From CAUJIW01 sp963205175 (GTDB lineage Bacteria > Pseudomonadota > Alphaproteobacteria > Sphingomonadales > Sphingomonadaceae): 64,000 bases of DNA. Of this stretch, positions 45,705-55,389 are shown in pieces. The notes below the pieces were generated by a model, which had not been told where the DNA came from, made no database searches, and saw nothing but the letters and a program-made list of their open reading frames with translations. Position 1 is the stretch's first letter. Every line of letters starts with the position of its first letter. The DNA lies in the NCBI GenBank assembly GCA_041060555.1, contig JBEUDS010000011.1, one strand, 5' to 3'. The translations under genes were made by a program, and so were the position numbers.

Positions 45705-45755
45705 ACTTGTTGTCGTCAAACGACCCCCGACACCAGATTCAGGGGGTTTGACACC

Positions 45756-48539
45756 GTGATTTTCCGTTCATCGCAGCTCCAGATCGTTGCCGGATTGTTG
45801 GCTTCGGTCTCTCTTGCCTCGATTGCCCAGGCCGGCGATCTCGTTGGGACCGTTGTCGACGCCTCGGGCACGCGTGCCTTGCAGGCCGCCAGCGTGCGCT
45901 TGGTTGAGCTCGGCCGCGCGGCCACCACGGACCGTGATGGCGTTTACATTTTCGCTGATGTGCCTGCCGGAAACTACACGGTGGAAGTGCGCTATATCGG
46001 TGCCACGACGATGACGAGGACCATCGCGGTGCCTGCCACCGGCCGTGCGACCGGTGACTTCGCGCTCACCGGTGTGGGTGCCACCGATATTCTGGTCATC
46101 GGTCAGGCGGCCAGCCAGGCCAGCGCGCTGTCGCGCCAGAAGGCGGCCGACGGTGTGACGAGTGTGCTGACCCGCGACGCCATCGGCCAGTTTCCCGATC
46201 AGAACGTGGCGGAATCGCTGCGTCGCCTGACGGGTGTCAACATCCTGAACGATCAGGGCGAGGGTCGCTTCGTCTCGGTGCGGGGGCTTGACCCAGAGCT
46301 CAACTCCAGCTCGCTCAACGGCGTGCGCCTGCCGGCACCGGAGTCCGATGTGCGGTCGGTGGCGCTGGACGTTATTTCGTCCGATGTCATTGAGTCGATC
46401 GAGGTCAAGAAGTCGCTGACCCCGGATATGGACGGCGATACCATCGGCGCGTCCATCGAGATCAACACCACCAGCGCTTTCGATCGCAAGAAGGACTATT
46501 ATGCGGTGCGCGCCGAAGGCAGCTACAACGATTACGCTGGCACGGTGACACCCAAGGGTAGCTTCGACTTCTCGACCCGGCTGGGCGAGGATTTCGGTGT
46601 TGCCGGCGGCATCAGCTATTACAAGCGCAAATTCGAGACCGATAATGTCGAGGCGACCACCTGGTCTACCAGTGAGGATGGCGTCGATTACAACGAAGAG
46701 GTTGAATATCGCGATTACGACGTGACACGCGAGCGCTTCAGCGCCGCGCTGTCGTTCGACTGGCGTGCGTCTGACACCACGACCGCCTACATCCGCGGCA
46801 ACTGGAGCCAGTTCGACGATCAGGAATATCGTCGTCGCACCACCTTCATCTTCGATGGCGAACCCGCCGAGGGGGATGCCGATGGCGCGGTCTTCAGTGA
46901 CGCGGATGATCGTATCGAGGTCCGCCGTGACATCAAGGACCGCTTCGAGCGCCAGCGCATCCAGTCCGTGGTGCTGGGCAGCAACACCGACACCGGCACC
47001 TGGAAGTTCGACTGGTTCGCCAGCTACGCCAAGTCGACGGAGAAGGAGGACTTCTCCATCGATCCGACCCGGTTCCGTGCCCGCTTCGACGAGGACGGCG
47101 TGGACATCGCGTGGGACTACAGCAATGCCCGGGTGCCGACCTACACCATCCTGAGCGGCGCCGACGAGGTCAATGATCCCACCAACTATGGCTTCAACCG
47201 CACCGAACTGACGACGCTGTCGGACAGTCAGGACCGGGAATGGGCCCTGAAGGCCGATCTGGCGCGCAAGTTCGCCATGGAGGGCGGCGACTTCACGGTC
47301 CAGGCTGGTGCCAAGGCGCGCTGGCGCAAGAAGTCATACGACTTCAACATGATCTATTACGGCGACTATGATGGCGATTACACTCTCGCCGATGTGCTCG
47401 GCAAGCAGACCTATCGCCTGCTCGACATGGGCCCGGTTGCCAGCAAGACCGGCGCGGCGGAGTTCCTGCTGGCCAACCGGGGCGGCTTCGAGACCGACCA
47501 GTATGAGATCGATCTCAATTCCAGCAGCACCGACTACGCGGTGAAGGAAGATGTCGCCGCCGGTTACCTGCTGGGTCGCTGGGACAGCGATACGCTGCGC
47601 GTCATCGGCGGTCTGCGCGTCGAGCACACCAAGAACGAGATGAGCGGCAACCTCGTTGCTGACGATGGCGACGATGTGTTCGTGACGCCGGTCAGCTCTG
47701 ACCGCAGCTACACCGACTGGCTGCCAAGCCTGACCGTGCGCTACCAGCCGCAGCGCGAGCTGGTGTTGCGGGCGGCCGGCTACAAGAGCCTGATGCGGCC
47801 GAAGCTCTCGAAGATGGCGCCGCGTTTCACCATCAACGAGGATGAGGAAGCGGAGTTCGGCAATCCCGACCTGAAGCCGTACATCGCGTGGAACCTTGAT
47901 GCCGGGGTTGAATATTACTTCGCGCCTAACGCCGCGGTGACGTTCGGCGGCTTCTACAAGTCCATCGACAACTTCATCATCGACGGCTTCTTCGAGGCTG
48001 ACGATGCCCCCTACAACGGTGTCTATCGTGGCACGACCTTCGCCGAGGCGATCATTCCGCTCAACGGCGACAAGGCCGAAGTGGCGGGTATCGAGGCCAG
48101 CTACAGCCAGGTCTTCACCATGCTGCCGGCGCCGTTCGACGGTCTGCTGATGCAGGCGAACTACACCTACACCTGGTCGAAGGGTACGCTGTTCGACGGT
48201 CGCTCCATCTCGCTGCCGTCCAACTCGCGCAACACCTTCAACCTGGTGCTGGGGTACGAAAAGGGGCCGATCGACCTGCGTGTCGCCGGTACGTATCGCG
48301 ACAAGTATCTCGATGAGATCGGTGGTTCCGCCGACGAGGATCGCTGGGTCGACAACCACTTCCAGATCGACATCTCGGCGAAGTACAAGCTGACCGACGC
48401 CATCCGCCTCTATGCCGAGTGGGTGAACGTCAACAACGCGAAGTACTTCGCCTACCAGAATTACAACGGCCGGCAGCGGTTGCTGCAGTATGAAAAATAT
48501 GGCCCGACAGTGAAGGTGGGTGCCCGCGTCACCTTCTAG
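45756..48539 (+). CDS. TonB-dependent receptor with N-terminal carboxypeptidase-regulatory-like domain
   Basis: A 927-residue receptor. Signal peptide ends ASIAQA; residues about 27-105 form a CarboxypepD-reg-like beta-sandwich (GTVVDASGTRALQAASVRL, DRDGVYIFADVPAGNYTVEV); the plug follows (QFPDQNVAESLRRLTGVNI, GEGRFVSVRGLDPELN, DTIGASIEINT) and a barrel ending TVKVGARVTF. The start is a GTG behind AGGGGG. Placed beside alkaline phosphatase and preceded by PhoB-box-like repeats, it may import a phosphorylated compound; this is inference. Confidence 0.93.
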   Translation: MIFRSSQLQIVAGLLASVSLASIAQAGDLVGTVVDASGTRALQAASVRLVELGRAATTDRDGVYIFADVPAGNYTVEVRYIGATTMTRTIAVPATGRATGDFALTGVGATDILVIGQAASQASALSRQKAADGVTSVLTRDAIGQFPDQNVAESLRRLTGVNILNDQGEGRFVSVRGLDPELNSSSLNGVRLPAPESDVRSVALDVISSDVIESIEVKKSLTPDMDGDTIGASIEINTTSAFDRKKDYYAVRAEGSYNDYAGTVTPKGSFDFSTRLGEDFGVAGGISYYKRKFETDNVEATTWSTSEDGVDYNEEVEYRDYDVTRERFSAALSFDWRASDTTTAYIRGNWSQFDDQEYRRRTTFIFDGEPAEGDADGAVFSDADDRIEVRRDIKDRFERQRIQSVVLGSNTDTGTWKFDWFASYAKSTEKEDFSIDPTRFRARFDEDGVDIAWDYSNARVPTYTILSGADEVNDPTNYGFNRTELTTLSDSQDREWALKADLARKFAMEGGDFTVQAGAKARWRKKSYDFNMIYYGDYDGDYTLADVLGKQTYRLLDMGPVASKTGAAEFLLANRGGFETDQYEIDLNSSSTDYAVKEDVAAGYLLGRWDSDTLRVIGGLRVEHTKNEMSGNLVADDGDDVFVTPVSSDRSYTDWLPSLTVRYQPQRELVLRAAGYKSLMRPKLSKMAPRFTINEDEEAEFGNPDLKPYIAWNLDAGVEYYFAPNAAVTFGGFYKSIDNFIIDGFFEADDAPYNGVYRGTTFAEAIIPLNGDKAEVAGIEASYSQVFTMLPAPFDGLLMQANYTYTWSKGTLFDGRSISLPSNSRNTFNLVLGYEKGPIDLRVAGTYRDKYLDEIGGSADEDRWVDNHFQIDISAKYKLTDAIRLYAEWVNVNNAKYFAYQNYNGRQRLLQYEKYGPTVKVGARVTF

Positions 48540-48549
48540 TGCCTGATTG

Positions 48550-48598
48550 GCTGACGTTCGGGATGGTGGCGTCATCGCCTCGATCCCGAACGTTCAGC
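48550..48598 (+). terminator. long stem-loop after the third receptor gene
   Basis: Arms of 15 and 16 bases, GCTGACGTTCGGGAT and ATCCCGAACGTTCAGC, pair fully except for one bulged A, with an 18-base loop. It starts 11 bases after the receptor stop codon. Confidence 0.65.
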
Positions 48599-48948
48599 CC
48601 GTCGGAAAACGCCGCCCGACCCGCAGCTGTTACTCGCGTCGCCGTGTTGCCCCCGGTCCGTGTTGGCCTGGCGGCGCAAGACGGCAACGTGCTTTTCAGG
48701 GTCGCGGCGTCCGCCGCATCGCGGTGCGACGTGGTCGCGAGGTGGTGGCCCTTGCGGGTGCCTCGCCGCCCTTTCTTCGCAAGGGCGTCATCTGGAGATG
48801 ACCATCCTGGCGCCCCGCCGGTGAGCACTCACCAGCGAGACGCACGCTGCGAGCCGAGGCCGACCACCATCGGCGGCGGCCGGCATGCGGAAGTCCGGCG
48901 TGGCCGTCGTCGTGGTCGCGCGGCAGGGCCAGGTTGCTGATGGCGTGG
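48599..48948. other. 350-base stretch without a convincing gene
   Basis: Open frames here are short, Arg/Ala-rich and without ribosome sites, so none is called. One further inverted repeat is seen: GCCCTTGCG at 48748-48756 and CGCAAGGGC at 48778-48786, with a 21-base loop. It separates two convergent genes and is unusually long for such a gap in this window. Confidence 0.5.
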
Positions 48949-50463
48949 TTACTGGTGGTTGTCGCTCGCGCCGAACAGCGCCTCACGCACGATATAGAAA
49001 ATGGTGTGCTGCTCGATGGTGCCGCGGAACAGCTGGGCGCCGGCGCCGGATGCCCGGACCACCACGTCCTCGCCGCCGTGGGTCTCGGACGACAGCGGAA
49101 TCAGCGACTGCTGCCGGTAATCGACCGCCCCGGTGTCGGTGGTTGCCGGGTCCGGCCGCTCGGAGGCACTGACGGCGCCGGGGCCGTTGGCGTAGGACAG
49201 CGTGGTGTAGGCCTTCTTGTCCTTGGCGAGGACAGGCGTGCCTGGCGTGTGCGCCACCGTGCCGAGAATGGGGTTGCCGCGCCCGGGATAACCGCTGATC
49301 GACAGTGTATGGCTGTGATCGGCGGTGGTGATGATCAGCGTGTCGTCGAGGTCGACCAGGCGCAGCGCGGTCGCCACCGCTTCATCGAGCGCCTTGGTGT
49401 CGGCAAGGGCGCGGTGGGCGTTTCCGGCGTGATGCGCGTGGTCGATGCGGCCGCCTTCCACCATCAGTACATAACCCTGCGGGTTGCGGGACAGCATGCG
49501 GATTGCTGTCTCAACCATCTCCGCCAGTGAGGGCTCACCGGCACCGTCGCGGGCTCGGTCCGCCTCGTATTGCATGTGACTGGGTTCGAACAGGCCGAGC
49601 AGGCGGGTATGGCGGTCGGGGTCGACGGCGGCGAACTGATCGCGCTTCCAGACAAACGCGGCCTTCGGATTGGCGCGCTGCCAGACCTGGACCAGGTCGC
49701 GACCGTCGCTGCGGCCGCCGGTCTTGTCGGCATATTCGGGGTCTTTCCGGGTTCGGGGCAGGAACGCCGCGCGGCCGCCGCCCAGGATCACATCCAGGCG
49801 GGCGCCGACAGGGCCTTCCACCAGCTGCCGGGCGATATCGAGGCAGCCCTCGCGTCGGGCGGCCTCCGGCATGTCCGTGTCGGACTCCCAGTCGCGCTGG
49901 GGTGTGTGGGCATAGGTTGCCGCCGGGGTGGCATGAGTAATCCGCGTGGTGGTGACGACACCGGTCGCCCGCCGTCGCTGCTGGGCGATGTCGAACAGCG
50001 ACGGCAGGGGATGCGCGAGCGCGGCCGGGCAATCCTCGAAAGCGGCTTCCGGTCCGACGCCAAGGGTGCGGCTGCGGGTTTTCACACCGGTCATGATCGC
50101 GGTCGCGGTCGACGCCGAGTCGGCCACCTGGGCGTCGTGGGAATAGGTCTTGACCAGTGCGGCATGGTCCAGGCTGTCCATGGCGGTTTCGTAGGATTCA
50201 CCGTCGCGGCCAAGAGACTGTCCGGCAAAGATGCGTCCTGCGGTCAGGGTGGAGACGCCCATGCCGTCGCCGATGAAGATGATGACATTGCGCGCCCTGG
50301 CCGGACGCGGCGTGCTGTTCTTCAGCCGCGTCAGCGCCGCTTCACCCTGCTGGCGATAGCCTTCGCTGCTCCTGTCGGTCTGAGCGTCAGCCCCGGAAGA
50401 GAGGGCGAGCAGACAGGCTAGCGGGAGTGACCAGGCACTGACGGCGAGACGGCGTTTCGACAT
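48949..50463 (-). CDS. alkaline phosphatase (PhoA family)
   Basis: A 504-residue exported phosphomonoesterase. Signal peptide ends ADAQT. Zinc and magnesium site IIFIGDGMG (Asp66), catalytic Ser116 in ADSASTATAIMTG, then EGGRIDHAHHAGNA and TADHSHTLSISGY. It releases phosphate from esters in the periplasm or outside. The ATG at 50463 has AAGGA at good spacing; the frame extends upstream without signal-peptide character. Divergent from arsR, with a shared 121-base control region. Confidence 0.94.
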   Translation of the reverse strand: MSKRRLAVSAWSLPLACLLALSSGADAQTDRSSEGYRQQGEAALTRLKNSTPRPARARNVIIFIGDGMGVSTLTAGRIFAGQSLGRDGESYETAMDSLDHAALVKTYSHDAQVADSASTATAIMTGVKTRSRTLGVGPEAAFEDCPAALAHPLPSLFDIAQQRRRATGVVTTTRITHATPAATYAHTPQRDWESDTDMPEAARREGCLDIARQLVEGPVGARLDVILGGGRAAFLPRTRKDPEYADKTGGRSDGRDLVQVWQRANPKAAFVWKRDQFAAVDPDRHTRLLGLFEPSHMQYEADRARDGAGEPSLAEMVETAIRMLSRNPQGYVLMVEGGRIDHAHHAGNAHRALADTKALDEAVATALRLVDLDDTLIITTADHSHTLSISGYPGRGNPILGTVAHTPGTPVLAKDKKAYTTLSYANGPGAVSASERPDPATTDTGAVDYRQQSLIPLSSETHGGEDVVVRASGAGAQLFRGTIEQHTIFYIVREALFGASDNHQ

Positions 50464-50570
50464 GGGCATCTTCCTTTCATCCATCATCCCCATGCAGCGG
50501 ATATGTATCCGTTCCATGACAATGGCCGTTGTGGCGTCCGTCGACGGGATTGACAATGGCTGATATTTTG

Positions 50571-50586
50571 ATATTTCGCGAATTAT
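50571..50586. promoter_or_regulatory. palindrome overlapping the arsR start, candidate ArsR operator
   Basis: ATATTTCGCGAATTAT is a 16-base imperfect dyad (14 of 16 bases symmetric) centred on TTCGCGAA. It reaches the ATG of arsR at 50585, where binding would block transcription. ATAT-rich dyads are usual for ArsR/SmtB proteins. Confidence 0.5.
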
Positions 50587-50953
50587 GGAAACTATTTCAG
50601 CCATCAACGAATCCGGCTCGACCCGCTGGGCCGTCGAGGCGCTGGGCGCCCTCGCCCATGAAACCCGGCTGGCTGTCTTCCGTCTGCTGGTGCGCGCCGG
50701 GCCCAACGGCATGGTGGCGGGTGAGATCGCCGATCACGCTGGCGTGGCGGCCTCCACGATGTCCCACCATCTGGCGACGCTGGAGCGGGCCGGACTTGCC
50801 GCCTCCCAGCGCGAAGGCCGGTTGATCCGCTATCGCGCCGACTTTGCCGCCATGCGGCGCCTGCTGGCGTTCCTGGTGCAGGATTGCTGCCAGGGCGCCC
50901 CGGAACTCTGCGTCGATCTGACCGGCGCCCTTGTCTGTGCCACTGCCGTGTGA
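50585..50953 (+). CDS. arsR: ArsR-family arsenic-responsive repressor
   Basis: A 122-residue winged-helix protein. LGALAHETRLAVFRLLVRAGPNG starts the DNA-binding domain and IADHAGVAASTMSHHLATLERAGLAASQREGRLIRYR holds the recognition helix and wing. Cysteines in QDCCQGAPELC near the C-terminus are candidate As(III) ligands, not at the classic alpha-3 CxC position, as in several alternative ArsR types. First gene of an ars operon; arsC begins nine bases after its stop. Confidence 0.9.
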   Translation: METISAINESGSTRWAVEALGALAHETRLAVFRLLVRAGPNGMVAGEIADHAGVAASTMSHHLATLERAGLAASQREGRLIRYRADFAAMRRLLAFLVQDCCQGAPELCVDLTGALVCATAV

Positions 50954-50962
50954 GGACCTTTC

Positions 50963-51484
50963 ATGACCGAGAAGATCTATAACGTCCTGTTTCTGTGTAC
51001 CGGCAACAGCGCCCGCTCGATCCTGGGGGAGGCGTTGCTGAACAGCATGGGCGCCGGTCGGTTCCGGGCATGGAGCGCCGGCAGCCAGCCCAAGGGTCAG
51101 GTCCACCCGATGGCACTGGATGTGTTGCGGGAAGCGGGCCTGCCGGTTGATGGTCTGCGATCCAAAAGCTGGGACGCGGTTGCCGGTCCCGACGCGCCGG
51201 TGTTCGATTTCATTTTCACGGTCTGCGACAATGCGGCGGGTGAGACCTGCCCGGTATGGCCGGGCCATCCGATGACTGCCCACTGGGGTATTGAGGATCC
51301 GGCGGCGGTAGAGGGCGATGGTCAGCGGCAGGCGTTTCTCACGGCCCTGCGCTACCTGCGCAACCGTATCAATCTCTTCCTCAATCTGCCGCTGGACAGC
51401 ATCGATCGCATGGCGACCGAGCGCCGGATCAGCGAGATCGGCCGCACGGAAGGGGCCACGGGTGTGGCGACGGGCGATCACTGA
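50963..51484 (+). CDS. arsC: arsenate reductase, low-molecular-weight phosphatase type
   Basis: A 173-residue cytoplasmic enzyme that reduces arsenate to arsenite. The catalytic loop CTGNSARS starts at Cys12; further cysteines in VCDNAAGETCPVWPG match the relay cysteines of thioredoxin-linked ArsC. HWGIEDPAAV is the conserved acid-loop region. The C-terminus carries about 30 extra residues compared with the usual 130-140. TGAGGA precedes the ATG. Product goes to the ACR3 pump encoded next. Confidence 0.93.
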   Translation: MTEKIYNVLFLCTGNSARSILGEALLNSMGAGRFRAWSAGSQPKGQVHPMALDVLREAGLPVDGLRSKSWDAVAGPDAPVFDFIFTVCDNAAGETCPVWPGHPMTAHWGIEDPAAVEGDGQRQAFLTALRYLRNRINLFLNLPLDSIDRMATERRISEIGRTEGATGVATGDH

Positions 51485-51570
51485 GGCGTGCCCGCGCACG
51501 ATGGTGGACTCCCGGAGACTGCCGCTACCATGTCGACGCGCCGTCGGCGTTTGCTGCCGAAAGAGGATGT

Positions 51571-52638
<1,068 letters not shown>

Positions 52639-52962
52639 CGGTCATCCGGTCCTGATGCCCCGGCAAAAGAGACCACTCGGGCGTCATGTCGTGACATCCG
52701 GCTGGGGCGATGGCGGATGACCCTGGCCGCCGACTGATCCCTGTCGTCGCTGCTGTCATCGTATCCGCCGGGCGCGCCGTGGTTCATCCGCTTGATTTCA
52801 CCACCACGCTGGCCTAACAGGCGACATTCGTCGGACTCGGCTTGCCGGGTGGCTCGGCCGGGCGCCTATCCCCCGGATAACTTCTTTCAAACCGCCTACT
52901 CCAGACGGCTGTATCCGTGGCTGGCGCGAAAGTGTGTCTGAAATTCAGGTTCGATCGCCCTC
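52639..52962. other. 324-base stretch without a gene
   Basis: No credible coding frame. An eight-base inverted repeat, GCGGATGA (52713) and TCATCCGC (52784), and a small dyad ATGTC-GT-GACAT near 52686 are visible, but neither has a clear terminator or operator layout. It probably holds the promoter of the following transporter gene. Confidence 0.4.
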
Positions 52963-54448
52963 ATGACCGCAATGAACACGCTTCAGCGCGAATGGCTGAG
53001 CAATCCCCGCAATGACATTCTCGCCGGCCTGGTCGTTGCGCTGGCCCTGATACCCGAAGCGATCGGCTTCTCCATCATCGCCGGTGTCGATCCCAAGGTC
53101 GGGCTCTACGCGTCTTTCTCGATCACTGTCATCATCGCGCTGGTGGGGGGGGCGTCCGGGCATGATTTCCGCTGCGACCGCCGCCGTGGCCGTGCTGGTG
53201 GTGCCATTGGTGCGCGATCATGGCATCGAGTATCTGTTCGCGGCGACGGTGCTGATGGGTGTGATCCAGATTGCCGGCGGTTTCCTCCGGCTCGATCTGC
53301 TGATGAAGTTCGTCTCGCGTTCTGTGGTCACGGGATTCGTCAACGCCCTTGCGATCCTGATTTTCCTTGCCCAGCTGCCGCAGCTGGTTGGCGTGACGCC
53401 CGTGACATATCTGATGGTCGCCGGCGCGCTTGCCATCATCTACCTGTTTCCGCGTCTGACGCGGGCGGTGCCCTCGCCGCTGGTGGCGATCGTGGTGCTC
53501 ACCGTGCTCGCCATCTATCTCGACCTCGACGTGAACCGGGTCGGCGACATGGGCGAGCTGCCCGCCACATTGCCGGTGTTCGCACTGCCGCACGTGCCGC
53601 TGACGTTTGAGACGCTGCAGATCATCCTGCCCTATTCCTTGACAATGGCGGCGGTCGGTCTGCTGGAATCGCTGCTCACCGCCCAGATCGTCGATGAGCT
53701 GACCGACACGCCCTCCGACAAGGAGCGTGAGGTCAAGGGCCAAGGGATCGCCAATCTGCTGACGGGGTTCATGGGCGGCATGGGGGGATGCGCCATGATC
53801 GGGCAATCGGTCATCAATGTGAAGTCGGGCGGCCTGACACGACTGTCGACCTTCGTGGCCGGTATTTTCCTGCTGTTCCTCATCGTCGTGCTCGGCCCGC
53901 TGGTGGCGAAAATTCCCATGCCGGCGCTGGTGGCGGTGATGATCATGGTTTCGATCGGCACCTTCAGCTGGAGTTCGATCAGGAACCTGCGGGTACATCC
54001 CTGGCACAGCAGCGTGGTCATGGTGGCCACCGTCGTCACGGTGGTCTGGACGCACGATCTGGCCAAGGGCGTTCTCGTCGGCGTGCTGCTCTCGGGAATT
54101 TTCTTTGCCAGCAAGGTCAGTCGTCTGTTCGCTGTCGTCAGCAGCCTGTCGGACGACGGGCGGTGCCGCACCTATCGCATGACCGGCGAGATATTCTTCG
54201 CCTCGTCGGACCAGTTTCATGCGGCCTTCGATTTCCGCGAGGTGATCGAGAAGGTGGTGATCGACGTGCGGGATGCACATTTTTGGGATATTTCCGCTGT
54301 TGGCGCGCTTGATAAGGTCATGCTCAAGTTTCGCCGCGAGGGCACCGAGGTGGCGCTGCTTGGCCTCAATGAGGCCAGCGCCACCTTGGTCGACCGGTTT
54401 GGTGTTTTTCACAAACCGGGTGCGGATGGGCAGTCCGTCTCGCACTGA
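52963..54448 (+). pseudogene. SulP-family anion transporter, split by a +1 frameshift in a G8 run
   Basis: The first frame reads NDILAGLVVALALIPEAIGFSIIAGVDPKVGLYASF, the start of a SulP transporter, and runs to GGASGHDF. The expected GGRPGMISAATAAVAV continues in another frame from 53145 on, through the helices (GGFLRLDLLMKFVSRSVVTGFVNAL; LLTGFMGGMGGCAMIGQSVINVKSGG) to a C-terminal STAS domain (VVIDVRDAHFWDISAVGAL). Removing one G from the eight at 53145-53152 restores a single 494-residue protein. It would carry sulphate, bicarbonate or another anion. A sequencing error is as likely as a true mutation. Confidence 0.88.
53145..53152 (+). repeat. homopolymer of eight G at the SulP frameshift
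   Basis: Seven G would keep the frame through the conserved GGRPGMIS motif. Runs of this kind are prone to both slippage in the cell and miscounting by sequencers. Confidence 0.9.
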
Positions 54449-54478
54449 AATGTCACGCCCGGGGCGGGGGAGAAGATC

Positions 54479-55324
54479 ATGACGCGATTGCTGGCCTGCA
54501 TTGATGCCTCGGTCTATGCCACCAGTGTGGTCGACCATGCGGCGTGGGCTGCCCGTCGGCTCGCCGCCGCGGTCGAGGTGCTCCACGTCATTCAGCGCAA
54601 GGACGCCGCCGCCGCGCGCAACGACCTCTCGGGTGCGGTGGGGCTCGGCGCCAAGTCGGCGCTCCTTGAGGAGCTGGCGCGTATCGATGAAGCCGAGGGG
54701 CGCCTGGCCCAGGAGCGCGGGCGTGCACTGCTGGCCGCGGCCGGGGATCGTCTGATGGCCGCGGGTGTCGCGGACATCATGACCACCCACCGTCATGGCG
54801 GCATTGTCGAGACGGTGATCGAGCGTGAGGGCGATGCCGCGCTGGTGGTGATCGGCAAGCGTGGCGCTTCCGCCGATTTCGCGCAGGGGCATCTGGGCAG
54901 CAAGGTGGAGCGGGTAGTCCGCCAGAGTGTCCGGCCAGTGCTGGTGGCCTCCCGCACCTTCGTGGAGCCGGCGCAGGTGGTGATAGCCTTCGATGGCGGC
55001 CCGAGCGCGCGCAAGTCGGTGGCGTTTGTCGCCAGCTCGCCGCTGTGCGCGGGTCTGGGCATCCACGTGGTGATGTCCGGCAGCCGGTGCAATGATGATT
55101 ATCTGGCCTGGGCGCGTCAGGCGCTGCGGGAGCATCGCGACGTGAAGATCACGTTCGTGTCCGGAGAGCCGGCCGAGACCATTCACGCCTATCTTCACGC
55201 CCGGCCGCACAGCCTGCTGGTGATGGGGGCTTATGGACATTCCCCTCTGCGCGCTCTTCTGGTCGGCAGTACCACCACGGAGATGATCCGCGCCTGCCGC
55301 AGCCCGGTGTTGTTATTCCGGTGA
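54479..55324 (+). CDS. tandem universal stress protein (two Usp domains)
   Basis: A 281-residue cytoplasmic protein with two Usp folds. The first ends with the nucleotide loop VVIGKRGASADFAQGHLGSKVERVVRQSVRPVLV; the second starts VVIAFDGGPSARKSV and ends LLVMGAYGHSPLRALLVGSTTTEMIRACRSPVLLF. The second GxxGHSxxRxxxxGS motif indicates ATP binding. It follows the SulP gene by 30 bases with GGGGGAG before the ATG; SulP-Usp pairs are common and suggest a stress-linked transport unit. Confidence 0.93.
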   Translation: MTRLLACIDASVYATSVVDHAAWAARRLAAAVEVLHVIQRKDAAAARNDLSGAVGLGAKSALLEELARIDEAEGRLAQERGRALLAAAGDRLMAAGVADIMTTHRHGGIVETVIEREGDAALVVIGKRGASADFAQGHLGSKVERVVRQSVRPVLVASRTFVEPAQVVIAFDGGPSARKSVAFVASSPLCAGLGIHVVMSGSRCNDDYLAWARQALREHRDVKITFVSGEPAETIHAYLHARPHSLLVMGAYGHSPLRALLVGSTTTEMIRACRSPVLLFR

Positions 55325-55329
55325 TCCGC

Positions 55330-55371
55330 GGCGCGGGATGTTGCGGTTCTCCGGTCGTGACCGGACGCGCC
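55330..55371. terminator. nested stem-loops between convergent genes
   Basis: An inner TCCGGTC-GT-GACCGGA dyad (55350-55365) lies within outer arms GGCGCG and CGCGCC. It separates the stress-protein and monooxygenase genes. No T-run. Confidence 0.35.
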
Positions 55372-55389
55372 GTTCCGGGAATCGTCGTG

